Below are positions 35,947-44,130 of a stretch of DNA of 56,469 bases, piece by piece; position 1 is the first letter of the stretch, and each line of letters opens with the position of its first letter. The DNA is from Dehalococcoidia bacterium. Lineage in GTDB: Bacteria > Chloroflexota > Dehalococcoidia > GIF9 > UBA5629. The stretch is from assembly GCA_016927965.1 (NCBI GenBank), contig JAFGLP010000137.1, positions 1 to 56,469 on the forward strand. Direction: 5' to 3'. A program made the translations under genes and the position numbers. The notes under the pieces are model-generated. The model had not been told where the DNA came from. It searched no databases and saw only the letters and a program-made list of their open reading frames with translations.

Positions 35947-36608
35947 TTGTTCACTCTCTCCAAACCCTTCCCGCAATACTGCTGGTGAGCATTTACCATA
36001 TATACCAGTGCCTCGTCTATAAAACGGTTGGCCAAAGGGATTGCTTCCCTTAAGTTGCCCTGCATAAGCTGCTTTTTAGCTATCAGGTGAGTAACAGCAA
36101 CCATAAAGGGATCTCGATGTGCAAGAAATGCTTTGACAGAATCTGTCAGCGGCAAACCTAGATCAGCCAGAGTTTTACCAAAACCTGTGCCTATTACCTG
36201 GGCAGATACTATTGTCGAATCGCGTGTAGAAGGTTCACAAATATACTTAACCAATAGTCCCAACAGATTCCGTCCAAGACCCGCCAGCTGCTGTTGATGC
36301 TCATGATCAGGCTGTCGGCAGCTTGGATTACTGGCGAGAAACCGCCTAGCGATTTCCCGATGTATATGTGATGTGTCTTCTATTTCAACCGCCAAGTCTT
36401 TAACACCCAGCTTCTTACTGCGGGATCTGGTAAACTTCCTTAACTCAGAAGTCGAATATCGCCGGTGCCCCCCGGGTGTTATGAATGCTTTTATCTTGCC
36501 TTCATCAGTCCACTGCCGCAGGGTCGCCTCATTGACTCCCAGAATGTGACTGGCTTCGCTTATAGTGATTATTTCTTCTGTTTCAGAATCGGGATGATAC
36601 CCTTTCAT
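35943..36608 (-). CDS. MerR/HTH-type regulator leading the Ahb heme operon
   Basis: 221 residues. The N-terminal winged helix (about 14-58) reads ISEASHILGVNEATLRQW, then ITPGGHRRYSTSELRKF, the GGHRRY wing typical of MerR-like and B12-dependent CarH/LitR DNA-binding domains. The C-terminal 150 residues (KYICEPSTRDSTIVSAQVIG, DSVKAFLAHRDPF and MVNAHQQYCGKGLERVN) are helical and resemble an RsbT-antagonist/GAF-less four-helix bundle, not the B12 fold. Several His residues (HIHREIARRF, DHEHQQQLAG) could bind heme. First gene of the ten-gene operon and overlapping ahbC by four bases. Heme- or redox-sensing is a hypothesis from position. Confidence 0.78.
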   Translation of the reverse strand: MKGYHPDSETEEIITISEASHILGVNEATLRQWTDEGKIKAFITPGGHRRYSTSELRKFTRSRSKKLGVKDLAVEIEDTSHIHREIARRFLASNPSCRQPDHEHQQQLAGLGRNLLGLLVKYICEPSTRDSTIVSAQVIGTGFGKTLADLGLPLTDSVKAFLAHRDPFMVAVTHLIAKKQLMQGNLREAIPLANRFIDEALVYMVNAHQQYCGKGLERVNK

Positions 36609-36640
36609 ATGCAGATCCCAGTAGGGAGAAATATGTCATA

Positions 36641-36669
36641 ATTATATATAATTATATAGAAATATACAA
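36641..36669 (-). promoter_or_regulatory. Promoter of the Ahb heme operon
   Basis: Leftward TTGTAT (36669-36664), 17 bases, TATAAT (36646-36641). Transcription would start near 36634, about 26 bases before the regulator ATG. A palindrome TTCTATAGAA (36672-36681) sits just upstream, and ATAGAAA...TTTCTAT (36657-36678) overlaps the -35. This arrangement fits binding by the MerR-like gene product, but the surrounding AT-richness makes palindromes easy to find. Confidence 0.5.
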
Positions 36670-36726
36670 TTTTCTATAGAATTATGGGTAGTGGGTCAGT
36701 TTGAAATTAAACCCTGATATGCGTGA

Positions 36727-36876
36727 TTACCGGGCCTTATTAGATTCGCTCGTCGATTCGCACTTTTTATCACTCTTCAAATCCCTGAGGTTCGAAAAAA
36801 TCAGCCACATCACAAGACCAAGCACCGCAGCCACAAAAACACCACAAAACACGGCAAATATCAATGGTAGATTCAT
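36727..36876 (-). CDS. 49-residue single-pass membrane peptide upstream of the heme operon
   Basis: Starts at ATG 36876 behind AAGGAG (spacing 7) and ends at TAA 36727. The N-terminal half is one hydrophobic helix (LIFAVFCGVFVAAVLGLVMW, about residues 5-24), and the C-terminal half is charged (RDLKSDKKCESTSESNKAR). There is one Cys in the helix and one in the tail. No family is recognised. It is about 120 bases upstream of the regulator start on the same strand, but the heme promoter lies between them. It could be a small membrane regulator or part of another complex. Confidence 0.6.
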   Translation of the reverse strand: MNLPLIFAVFCGVFVAAVLGLVMWLIFSNLRDLKSDKKCESTSESNKAR

Positions 36877-37048
36877 TGTAAAGCTCCTTAGCAGGGCTGG
36901 GGTAATGTGAAAAGACCCTTAATTATTCAACATACGCAATATATCGCGAAATCCAGATATTCATCAACGTGTAAAATACTTAATCTGGCTTATACGTATG
37001 GGGGTACTAGTTGAAGGTCAGGAAAAAGTACATTATCAATTCAGTCCG

Positions 37049-37834
37049 CTACTGCGGTTCTTTTAGTGAATCCAAAATAATTTTGCGTGCAAAGGGGACT
37101 ATCCGTCGGTTGCAATGTACTTCATCAGCAAGATAGCACTTCTTAATAAATCCTTTTTCATCTGATGCAATGGACTGTATATCGACATAAGGTACTTCTA
37201 TCCATTGGCAGAAATCCCTTAACTTGATATTAAATTGTCTTGATATCTCGCTTCTTTCCCTGGGTTTGCCGGAAAAGGGCAGGGCCGTAATAAACTCCTT
37301 GCTTGCCGCCGGGGGTATGCCGTGCACGCATACGGCAAATCCTTCGTCCTTTATCCGACTGATAGTCTGGCCATATCTGTCCACGGTGGCATCAATTAAT
37401 CTTTCAAAAGGGATGGTTTTCCCGCTCTTTCCGTATTGCAGATAAATATGTACACGTGCATCAATCTCCCCGAAAACCAGAAAAACGATGTCTCGTTTCC
37501 TGTCTATCTTGGAAAGGAAAAGGTTAAGGTATTCCTTCGAACGCGTGAAACTGCCATCCTTTACAAGGTTATAAGCGGTTGCCTGAGAGATGTGATGAAC
37601 ATGAAAAGGCCACTGGAAGATAAAAGGCATGACATGGCTGTCTCCTATGGTATGTATGATACACGAGTTGGTAATATCTGATTTGGCCCGCAGGCATGCA
37701 TTAAAAACGGCCAGGGGAGGATATTTAAACACCATAGTCCAGAATGGGAAAAACACGGAACCATGCCTTTGCAGCCATGCAATACGGTTTAATTTAAAGT
37801 TTTTCAGAATTCTGTTTGCAGAATCTTTCATCAT
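37049..37834 (-). CDS. SGNH/GDSL-hydrolase-like protein
   Basis: 261 residues. Block I IHTIGDSHVMPF holds the likely nucleophile Ser in GDSH. FLVFGEIDARVH (block III-like, Gly-x-x-Asp) and CYLADEVHCNRRIVPFA (block V DxxH) complete an SGNH layout. No signal peptide. Such proteins include O-acyl esterases, transferases and glycan-modifying enzymes. The DxVHCN ending is like a family associated with polysaccharide gene clusters, but no such cluster is here. The start is uncertain because no ribosome-binding site stands before the two ATGs at 37834. Confidence 0.65.
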   Translation of the reverse strand: MMKDSANRILKNFKLNRIAWLQRHGSVFFPFWTMVFKYPPLAVFNACLRAKSDITNSCIIHTIGDSHVMPFIFQWPFHVHHISQATAYNLVKDGSFTRSKEYLNLFLSKIDRKRDIVFLVFGEIDARVHIYLQYGKSGKTIPFERLIDATVDRYGQTISRIKDEGFAVCVHGIPPAASKEFITALPFSGKPRERSEISRQFNIKLRDFCQWIEVPYVDIQSIASDEKGFIKKCYLADEVHCNRRIVPFARKIILDSLKEPQ

Positions 37835-37904
37835 ATCGGGTATACGGACAGATCGTTGATTTCACAGTTTTACAGTGTTAAACAAAGGCCGGTAAATCCA
37901 GAAA

Positions 37905-38417
37905 TTATAAGAATTGCCCGAACCTGTCTTTCTTGGCTTTGCATATCGGGCACACTTCCGGCGGCCCGTCTCTGGCACAAAGGTAGCCGCAGACCTTGCA
38001 TCGCCAGACAGGATAAGACAGTTCGTAAGTAAAAGCCGCGGCGACCGCTTTTGCTGATGTTTTCCCTGCTTTTTGCGCATGTCTCCTTTCAGGGATCGAG
38101 TGCAATTCCATTGTACCATCAATAACCTGCTGAGAAACATACAGAGCGCAGTAGCATGCGCCGTGCTCATTTATGTCCTGGTCCCTGTAGTCGCAGGGAC
38201 AGATAATATCGAGATCATCGTTTTTATGTCCGGAGGCCAGCCTGCATGGGCATGATTGATACCCATACCTGCCTTCGTTGACCAGCAATCCGCTGATCAG
38301 GGCCTTGGTAAATTCAATATCCGGATTCAAGTGATAACCACTGCTTTCAGCTTGCCGTCTATATATCAAATAAGCCCGGTCAACTGCTTCGGGGGTAATG
38401 TCAGTGTTGTCCGTCAT
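37905..38417 (-). CDS. Ferredoxin:disulfide reductase with fused rubredoxin-like domain
   Basis: 170 residues. The N-terminal half is the catalytic chain of ferredoxin-thioredoxin reductase: CPC-x14-CPC-x12-CYC, with a [4Fe-4S] cluster and redox-active cysteines. Plant enzymes have CPC-x16-CPC-x8-CHC, so the spacing differs and the catalytic His is Tyr. The C-terminal half is a rubrerythrin-type rubredoxin domain (CKVCGYLC...[11 protein letters not shown]). Related archaeal enzymes deliver ferredoxin electrons to a glutaredoxin/NrdH protein; the glutaredoxin gene directly upstream overlaps this start (ATGA). Reduction of a disulfide partner is well supported; the final acceptor is not known. 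Confidence 0.87.
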   Translation of the reverse strand: MTDNTDITPEAVDRAYLIYRRQAESSGYHLNPDIEFTKALISGLLVNEGRYGYQSCPCRLASGHKNDDLDIICPCDYRDQDINEHGACYCALYVSQQVIDGTMELHSIPERRHAQKAGKTSAKAVAAAFTYELSYPVWRCKVCGYLCARDGPPEVCPICKAKKDRFGQFL

Positions 38418-38695
38418 ACTTTGACCGCCTCTTTTATCTCCTTTTCCTTATAGCCCACGATACATTTGTCCTCATTGATAACCAGGGTGGGAAATGAGCA
38501 ATCGGGATTCCATTTGGTTACAGTCGACACCACATCTTCTTTATCCTGCCCTGTGAGCAGGTCGACGAACACGTAGTCATAGGCAACGCCCATGTCTGTC
38601 AGTAACTGCTTGGTTTTCCTGCACCATATACACGTGCTCAGCGCATACAGCATAAGCTTGCCGACATCCGTTCCCTCAACATGCTCAATCTTCAT
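38414..38695 (-). CDS. Glutaredoxin/NrdH-like redox protein
   Basis: 93 residues from ATG 38695 with AGGAG 8 bases upstream (a GTG at 38704 is less likely). Active site C22-I-W-C25 and a conserved PTLVI cis-Pro loop. The short thioredoxin fold fits glutaredoxin or NrdH. Its stop overlaps the start of the ferredoxin:disulfide reductase by 4 bases, making the two an evident redox pair in which the reductase would reduce this protein. Confidence 0.87.
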   Translation of the reverse strand: MKIEHVEGTDVGKLMLYALSTCIWCRKTKQLLTDMGVAYDYVFVDLLTGQDKEDVVSTVTKWNPDCSFPTLVINEDKCIVGYKEKEIKEAVKV

Positions 38696-38862
38696 ATTAA
38701 CCACTCCTGAAAAATCACTTCGAACCCCATTTGGCTACTATTCAAAGATGCATAGTGAATAATATCGTAATGGACACGTAAGGGCAAGTGGCCTTTTTGA
38801 CAGAGTTTACCGTGCTATGTAATATCATCATCAACTTACTCAATCCGGAGGGTAGGCCATTC

Positions 38863-39447
38863 ATGGAGAGGTATAAGATAACGGCTCAAAATTCAGTATT
38901 TGTATTGATAGACGTGCAGACCAACCTTGCATCAGCCATGAAGAACGAAGTGTTGGAAAACACAGAAAGAAACACGGCGGTTATGATAGAAGCATGTCAA
39001 AAATTAGGCGTTCCGGTACTGGTCACCGAGCAGTACAAAAAGGGATTGGGAACGACTCTGGAACGCATCAGGCACAAATTGGGGGCTATGTACAAGCCAA
39101 TTGAAAAAATGGAGTTCAGTTGCTATGCCAACCAAGAGTTCCTCGATTCCTTTACCAAGCTCAACAGAAAGTATGTCATGATTGCCGGCATTGAATCACA
39201 TGTATGTGTTCTTCAAACTGCTCTGGATTTTCTTAATAATAGATATTTTGTACATATTATCAGTGATGCTGTATGCTCACGCTATAAAAGCGATTGGCGA
39301 AATGCCATGAATTACCTGAGCAATGCCGGAGCCGTTATTTCAACCGCCGAGATAGTGGTATTCCAGTTGCTGCACTTGGCAGGCACTCCGGATTTTAAAG
39401 CTGTTTCACCAATATTTAAAAATAAAGAAAGCTACTGGTCATCTTGA
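38863..39447 (+). CDS. Isochorismatase-family cysteine hydrolase
   Basis: 194 residues from ATG 38863 with GGAGGG 10 bases upstream; the longer frame is unlikely. The Asp-Lys-Cys triad is recognisable: VFVLIDVQTN, the Lys in GTTLERIRHKLG or PIEKMEFSCY region, and GIESHVCVLQTALD. This superfamily includes nicotinamidases, ureidoacrylate hydrolases and hydrolases of unknown substrate. The second gene may share its transcript. Confidence 0.8.
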   Translation: MERYKITAQNSVFVLIDVQTNLASAMKNEVLENTERNTAVMIEACQKLGVPVLVTEQYKKGLGTTLERIRHKLGAMYKPIEKMEFSCYANQEFLDSFTKLNRKYVMIAGIESHVCVLQTALDFLNNRYFVHIISDAVCSRYKSDWRNAMNYLSNAGAVISTAEIVVFQLLHLAGTPDFKAVSPIFKNKESYWSS

Positions 39448-39459
39448 AGGGGAATAAGA

Positions 39460-40197
39460 ATGAAAAAATACCGCGATTTAATAATAATTGGCGCCATACT
39501 GGTCAGCATCTCCATCACTATATATGTAACGCATTATTTGATTTTCCAAGATGTCCATCATATTTTTATCTTTTTAGTCGGCGATATTGCCTTTTTACCC
39601 CTGGAAGTCCTGCTGGTAGGCATCGTTGTTGAACGCATACTGGCCCGACGCGAAGCTGAAGAAAAGATACAGAAGCTGAGCATGGTTATCGGCGCATTCT
39701 ATTCGGAAGTCGGCCGTGATCTCGTTTCCATGCTGCTGGATGCATCTGCTGATAAAGAGGCAATAATATCAAATCTTAACGTAAGAAAGGAATGGGGCAA
39801 AGCAGATTTTAAAAAAGCTCACGCTTTTGCCGCAAGCGAAATCACCAGTAGTTTCAATAATATTGACCTGGCTAAATTGAAGTCTTTTCTCGTAAGCAAA
39901 AGGGATTTCCTGCTTCTGCTCATAGAAAATCCCAACCTGCTCGAGCATGAGCGTGTTACCGACCTGCTGCTTTCAGCATTTCATCTGATGGAAGAGCTGG
40001 ATTCACGTCCTTATATAGCTGAACTCCCTAAAAGCGATATCGCTCATATAGGTGCTGATATTAGAAGAGTATTTCAATATCTTTGTGTTGAATGGCTGGA
40101 TTATCTCGAGCATTTAAAAGCAGCTTATCCATTTTTATATTCACATTATGTCAGAATACACCCTTTCCAGCTGCGACCATCGGCTATTGTTGAATGA
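39460..40197 (+). CDS. Two-helix membrane protein with helical cytoplasmic domain, unknown function
   Basis: 245 residues. Two hydrophobic helices (about 6-28 and 34-60) are followed by a 185-residue helical domain beginning RREAEEKIQKLSMVIGAFYSEVG. No enzyme motif. The AAGGGGAATAAG ribosome-binding site and a 12-base gap after the cysteine hydrolase suggest one transcript. Related proteins occur in anaerobes but I do not know a function. Confidence 0.65.
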   Translation: MKKYRDLIIIGAILVSISITIYVTHYLIFQDVHHIFIFLVGDIAFLPLEVLLVGIVVERILARREAEEKIQKLSMVIGAFYSEVGRDLVSMLLDASADKEAIISNLNVRKEWGKADFKKAHAFAASEITSSFNNIDLAKLKSFLVSKRDFLLLLIENPNLLEHERVTDLLLSAFHLMEELDSRPYIAELPKSDIAHIGADIRRVFQYLCVEWLDYLEHLKAAYPFLYSHYVRIHPFQLRPSAIVE

Positions 40198-40278
40198 GAC
40201 GATATGGTAAAATGTTCATCCGAAAACACCTTTACTTTGCCGATCTGTTCACGTGAACCGATTTAACTGGATGTGATT

Positions 40279-40461
40279 ATGAAAGAATCTATTATGGAAA
40301 TTATCGTATGCCCTGTATGTAAAGGGCCGCTTGAACTCAGTGTAAGTGAGAATAACAGCGGTGATATTATCAAAGGTTCCCTGTTTTGCCGAAAGTGTAA
40401 TCAATCATACCCTATCCAGGATGGTATTCCTAACCTGTTGCCTCCTCAAATAAATATCTGA
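40279..40461 (+). CDS. Trm112-family zinc-ribbon protein
   Basis: 60 residues from ATG 40279. Four cysteines, CPVCKGPLEL and CRKCNQSYPI, make a zinc ribbon, and QDGIPNLLP is the Trm112 ending. In characterised systems Trm112 supports methyltransferases; bacterial stand-alone versions are of unclear role. It converges with queD. Confidence 0.75.
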   Translation: MKESIMEIIVCPVCKGPLELSVSENNSGDIIKGSLFCRKCNQSYPIQDGIPNLLPPQINI

Positions 40462-40465
40462 TCTG

Positions 40466-40831
40466 TCAGGGTTTATAGACGGCACAGGAACCAGGTGATT
40501 CCCAGACCTCGACGCTATCCATAAGCACATTTTCGTTAAAATCCGGTGCAAGGCGTTGATAGATGGTCTCGGCTATGCTTTCTGATGTTGGATTTATTCT
40601 GTCGAACGGGGGAACCTCATTAAGGCAATGATGATCGTACTCTGCCAGCAACTCCTTAACCTTCTCTTTCAGAACAGTGAAATCATAGGCCATACCGGAA
40701 CTGCCAAGCACTGCGGATTTCAGCCTGACGACGACCTTGAACCTGTGGCCGTGCAACCTCTCGCACCTTCCTCCATATTCGCGTAAAAAATGTGCCGCTT
40801 CAAAGCTGTCTTCTATTGCAACAAAATACAT
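40466..40831 (-). CDS. queD: 6-carboxytetrahydropterin synthase (QueD/PTPS family)
   Basis: 121 residues. Zinc ligands His14, His27 and His29, and Cys23 in CERLHGH; this CxxxHGH spacing is the QueD pattern. The later WESPGSCAVY carries the pterin-binding Glu. It converts dihydroneopterin triphosphate to carboxytetrahydropterin for queuosine. However, it lies in an operon with folP and folK (1-base gap), in the place where folB often occurs, so a role in folate synthesis is conceivable. The PTPS-III enzymes that replace FolB have Glu where this one has Cys. Tgt, the queuosine tRNA enzyme, is also in the window. Confidence 0.88.
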   Translation of the reverse strand: MYFVAIEDSFEAAHFLREYGGRCERLHGHRFKVVVRLKSAVLGSSGMAYDFTVLKEKVKELLAEYDHHCLNEVPPFDRINPTSESIAETIYQRLAPDFNENVLMDSVEVWESPGSCAVYKP

Positions 40832-40832
40832 A

Positions 40833-41339
40833 TCAACCCCTTGCTATATCCACTTCCAAGCTACCCCACCTGCGGACTCTCCTGACCACGGACAGCTCGC
40901 TCAACATCTGCTGGACAGTTTTATGTAAAATGGGATGCTGCCAGGACGGAGCAATCTCGGCCAGGGGCACCAGTACAAAAGGCCTCTGGTGCAGCCACGG
41001 ATGAGGTATTTCCAGATCATCTTTTTTTATTACCTTATTTCCGTAAAACAGGATATCAAGGTCCAGGGGACGCGGCGCATTGCGGAATGAAGGCATCCTG
41101 CCGGCAGATCTTTCAATGTGTTTAAGTATAGTAAGGAGATCTTTCGCTCCGGTCCCGGTAGCCATGCTGACGACACAATTAAGGAAGTCAGGCTGGTCCT
41201 CATACCCCTCCGGTTCAGTCTCAAACAGGGAGGACACTAGTTTGATTTTCCCATAAGACGAAAGCTGCTCCACTGCACGAGCAATATTGGATTGCCTTTC
41301 ACCCATGTTGGAACCGATTCCTATAAAAACCTCGTCCAT
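40833..41339 (-). CDS. folK: 6-hydroxymethyl-7,8-dihydropterin pyrophosphokinase
   Basis: 168 residues. GIGSNMGERQSNI and the diphosphate/metal motif APRPLDLDILFYG are diagnostic. It transfers pyrophosphate from ATP to hydroxymethyl-dihydropterin in folate synthesis. Follows folP by 5 bases and precedes queD by 1. Confidence 0.93.
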   Translation of the reverse strand: MDEVFIGIGSNMGERQSNIARAVEQLSSYGKIKLVSSLFETEPEGYEDQPDFLNCVVSMATGTGAKDLLTILKHIERSAGRMPSFRNAPRPLDLDILFYGNKVIKKDDLEIPHPWLHQRPFVLVPLAEIAPSWQHPILHKTVQQMLSELSVVRRVRRWGSLEVDIARG

Positions 41340-41344
41340 TAATA

Positions 41345-42190
41345 TTATTTTCCCCTCGCAATTGCGTCGCTCATGCGGCAGACCATTTTCATCTGGCGGA
41401 CGTTATGCACCCGCACTATATCGGCGCCCTTGCTTATACCGATGGCGATGGTGGCAGCCGTCCCCTCCTCCCGCTCATCGGGCTCTTTACCCAACACTTT
41501 CCCGATAAATGATTTACGCGAGGTACCCAGCAGCAGGGGCTTATTCAGCGTTTTCAGCTCTTCCAGTCGCCTGAGTATCTCCAGGTTTTGCTCGGGTGTC
41601 TTTCCAAAACCTATGCCGGGATCGATGATTATATTCCCGGGGGAGACGCCAGCCTCTTCCGCCGTTGAGATCAGCCTACGCAGATTCCCTGTTATAGTTT
41701 CCATGATCCTAGTTACGCTTTGTCCGCGCTCATTGCTGGTCAGAACTATGGGTACTTTTCTCTGCGCTGCCAGCTTCACGAGATCCGGCTCGTTTCTCAG
41801 GCCAGAGATATCATTGATAATGTTCGCCCCAGCATCCAGCGCTTCCCGCGCAACGTCATATTTGTAGGTATCGATGCTGATGGGCACCGCTAGTGCTTTT
41901 GCTGCTTCGCTGATAAAGGGCATCACCCGTTTCAATTCTTCCTCTGCCGTAATCGGAGCTGCGTCAGGACGTGTCGATTCTCCGCCCACATCGATGATGT
42001 CAGCCCCGTCCTCCAGCATGCGCTGTACTTGCTCCAGGGCAACGCTCAGGTTTGGATTTCCATCTCCAGAAAATGAGTCCGGGGACATATTAATAATACC
42101 CATCACATAAGTACGCGTCCCCCACTGGAACAGGGAGTTTTTACAGCTTGTGACCCCTTTATCTTCTTTATAAATTTGCGGTTCGACCAT
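41345..42190 (-). CDS. folP: Dihydropteroate synthase
   Basis: 281 residues. MGIINMSPDSFSGDG (pterin pocket), DIIDVGGESTRPDA, DPGIGFGKTPEQNLEIL and LLGTSRKSFIG are present. It joins hydroxymethyl-dihydropterin pyrophosphate to p-aminobenzoate. First gene of the folP-folK-queD operon, divergent from leuC. Confidence 0.94.
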   Translation of the reverse strand: MVEPQIYKEDKGVTSCKNSLFQWGTRTYVMGIINMSPDSFSGDGNPNLSVALEQVQRMLEDGADIIDVGGESTRPDAAPITAEEELKRVMPFISEAAKALAVPISIDTYKYDVAREALDAGANIINDISGLRNEPDLVKLAAQRKVPIVLTSNERGQSVTRIMETITGNLRRLISTAEEAGVSPGNIIIDPGIGFGKTPEQNLEILRRLEELKTLNKPLLLGTSRKSFIGKVLGKEPDEREEGTAATIAIGISKGADIVRVHNVRQMKMVCRMSDAIARGK

Positions 42191-42342
42191 GACAATTTCC
42201 CATTATAATGAGATATACACCAATTTTACCATTTGTGAATAATGTACGTTCAATCTGAATAGTATGTCAGCTATATAATATGCTAAAATGTTGCTCTGAT
42301 TGTCCAATAGTCAATGAATCTCAAACCGGATGAATTGCAAAT

Positions 42343-43596
42343 ATGGGAAAAACTTTAAGTGAAAAGATCTTAAGCCAGAAGTCGGGTATCAACTGCAAAG
42401 CCGGCGATATCGTGGTGGCACCTGTGGACCTGGTATTTGTGCAGGATACCACAGGCCCGCTGACAGTCCGCCAGTTTAAATCGGGTAGAAAACAGACCTT
42501 GGCCAATGCACAGAGGACTGCCATTTTTATTGATCATGCCAGCCCCAGCCCCAACCGTCAGCTTTCCAATGACCATATATTCCTGCGTGAGTTCTCTGCG
42601 GATACGGGCTGCCTGCTATTCGACGCCGGCAGCGGCGTCTGCCATCAACTGGTAGCCGAGAAGCTGGCCAGTCCCGGCGAGGTCATCGTAGGTGCAGACT
42701 CGCATACTGTCACCGCTGGAGGGCTGTGCGCATTTGCCACCGGCATGGGATCCAGCGATATCGCGGTGGCCATGTCCCTTGGCAAGACCTGGTTCCGTGT
42801 GCCCGAGACATATAAAATAGCCGTAACCGGCAGATTTCAGAAATATGTCAGTGCCAAGGACCTGATACTTTACCTTATCGGCACGATAGGAGCCGACGGC
42901 GCCACCTATAAAGCCATGGAGTTCGGTGGTGATACAGTAAGCCACATGCCGGTAACACAGAGACTGACCATGGCCAACATGGCAGTCGAGGCGGGGGCAA
43001 AGGTAGGTCTGTTCCCCTCCGATGATATAACCAGGGAGTTTCTCAAAAGCCGCGACCGTGAAGATAAATTCATGGCCCTTCAGCCTGACGCCGATGCGAC
43101 ATACGAACGCACTATCAGCATCGACGTTTCCAAACTAGGGCCGATGGTATCAAAGCCGCACACTGTCGATAACACCGCCCCGGCTAGCACTCTGAAAGAT
43201 ATAAGAGTTAACCAGATATTGATCGGCACCTGCACCAACGGCAGGCTGGAAGATATGAAAGAGACGGCAGAGTTGCTGAAGGGTAAGAAATGTCAGAAAG
43301 GCGTCCGTCTGCTGGTCTGCCCGGCCTCGCGTGAGATCATGGCGCAATCGATCGATAAAGGATATATCAAGACCATCGTCGAATCAGGAGGCATTGTTTT
43401 ACCTCCCGGCTGTGCGTCATGCCTCGGACTGCACCAGGGTGCGTTGGGAGATAAGGAGGTCTGCCTTTCAACAGCCAACCGGAACTTCAAAGGACGCATG
43501 GGCAATCCTGAGGGGTTCATCTACCTTTCCAGCACGGCCACTGCGGTCGCCTCGGCCATCACAGGCAGAATCACAGATCCAAGAGAGGTTATCTAA
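42343..43596 (+). CDS. leuC: Aconitase/3-isopropylmalate dehydratase large subunit
   Basis: 417 residues, the short archaeal-type length. The [4Fe-4S] ligands lie in LIGTCTNGRLED and LPPGCASCLG. FVQDTTGPLTVRQF and DHASPSPNR mark the LeuC/homoaconitase group. The gene sits with a small subunit and an isocitrate-type dehydrogenase, and no other leucine gene is near, so the substrate may be citrate rather than isopropylmalate. The family cannot be distinguished by motif alone. No strong ribosome-binding site is visible. Confidence 0.85.
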   Translation: MGKTLSEKILSQKSGINCKAGDIVVAPVDLVFVQDTTGPLTVRQFKSGRKQTLANAQRTAIFIDHASPSPNRQLSNDHIFLREFSADTGCLLFDAGSGVCHQLVAEKLASPGEVIVGADSHTVTAGGLCAFATGMGSSDIAVAMSLGKTWFRVPETYKIAVTGRFQKYVSAKDLILYLIGTIGADGATYKAMEFGGDTVSHMPVTQRLTMANMAVEAGAKVGLFPSDDITREFLKSRDREDKFMALQPDADATYERTISIDVSKLGPMVSKPHTVDNTAPASTLKDIRVNQILIGTCTNGRLEDMKETAELLKGKKCQKGVRLLVCPASREIMAQSIDKGYIKTIVESGGIVLPPGCASCLGLHQGALGDKEVCLSTANRNFKGRMGNPEGFIYLSSTATAVASAITGRITDPREVI

Positions 43597-44105
43597 TGAC
43601 GGTAACACTATTAAGAGGCAAGGCCTTTAAATTCGGTAATGACATCTCCACAGATTTAATTATAGCCGGCAAATATGCCCACCTGCGCAGCAACCTGCCG
43701 GAGCTGGCCAAGCACGTAATGGAGGATGCCAACCCCGATTTCGTCTCACAGGTCAAGCAGGGCGACTTTATCGTCGGCGGCTCTAATTTCGGACTGGGCT
43801 CCAGCCGGGAGCATGCCCCACTAGTGATCAAGATAGCTGGCGTCAGTGCTATCCTGGCTAAATCTTTCGCACGCATCTTCTTCCGCAACGCCATCAACCA
43901 GGGCGTACCGGTGCTAATCTGCGACACGGATAGGATCGAGGAAGGCGATGATCTGGAAGTGGACCTGCTCGCCGGCACCATTAAAAATGTAACGAAAAGC
44001 GAAAACTACAGCTTTGCCAAGATACCGACCGCCATGCTGAACATACTCAACGAGGGAGGGCTGGTCCCCTATATCAACAAGCACGGCGACTTTAAACTTT
44101 CTTGA
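43596..44105 (+). CDS. leuD: Aconitase/3-isopropylmalate dehydratase small subunit
   Basis: 169 residues with the swivelling-domain motifs NDISTDLIIAGKY and GGSNFGLGSSREHAP. It forms the active heterodimer with the large subunit. The stop of leuC and the ATG share one base (TAATG), so translation is coupled. The YLRT-like substrate-loop position reads KYAHLRS, which does not fit classical LeuD (YLKT/YLRT) exactly and leaves substrate open. Confidence 0.85.
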   Translation: MTVTLLRGKAFKFGNDISTDLIIAGKYAHLRSNLPELAKHVMEDANPDFVSQVKQGDFIVGGSNFGLGSSREHAPLVIKIAGVSAILAKSFARIFFRNAINQGVPVLICDTDRIEEGDDLEVDLLAGTIKNVTKSENYSFAKIPTAMLNILNEGGLVPYINKHGDFKLS

Positions 44106-44130
44106 ATTTGAGTTTTCTGAGGTTAGATTA

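Noticed and set aside
36701..36910. 69-residue rightward frame upstream of the heme operon
   Set aside because: Antisense to the 49-residue membrane peptide, which has a better ribosome-binding site and a sensible hydrophobic helix.
37862..38170. 102-residue leftward open frame
   Set aside because: Overlaps the ferredoxin:disulfide reductase in another frame; the reductase has the cysteine motifs, this does not.
41373..41867. 164-residue rightward open frame
   Set aside because: Antisense to folP, which has all its motifs; the product has no recognisable fold and no start signal.
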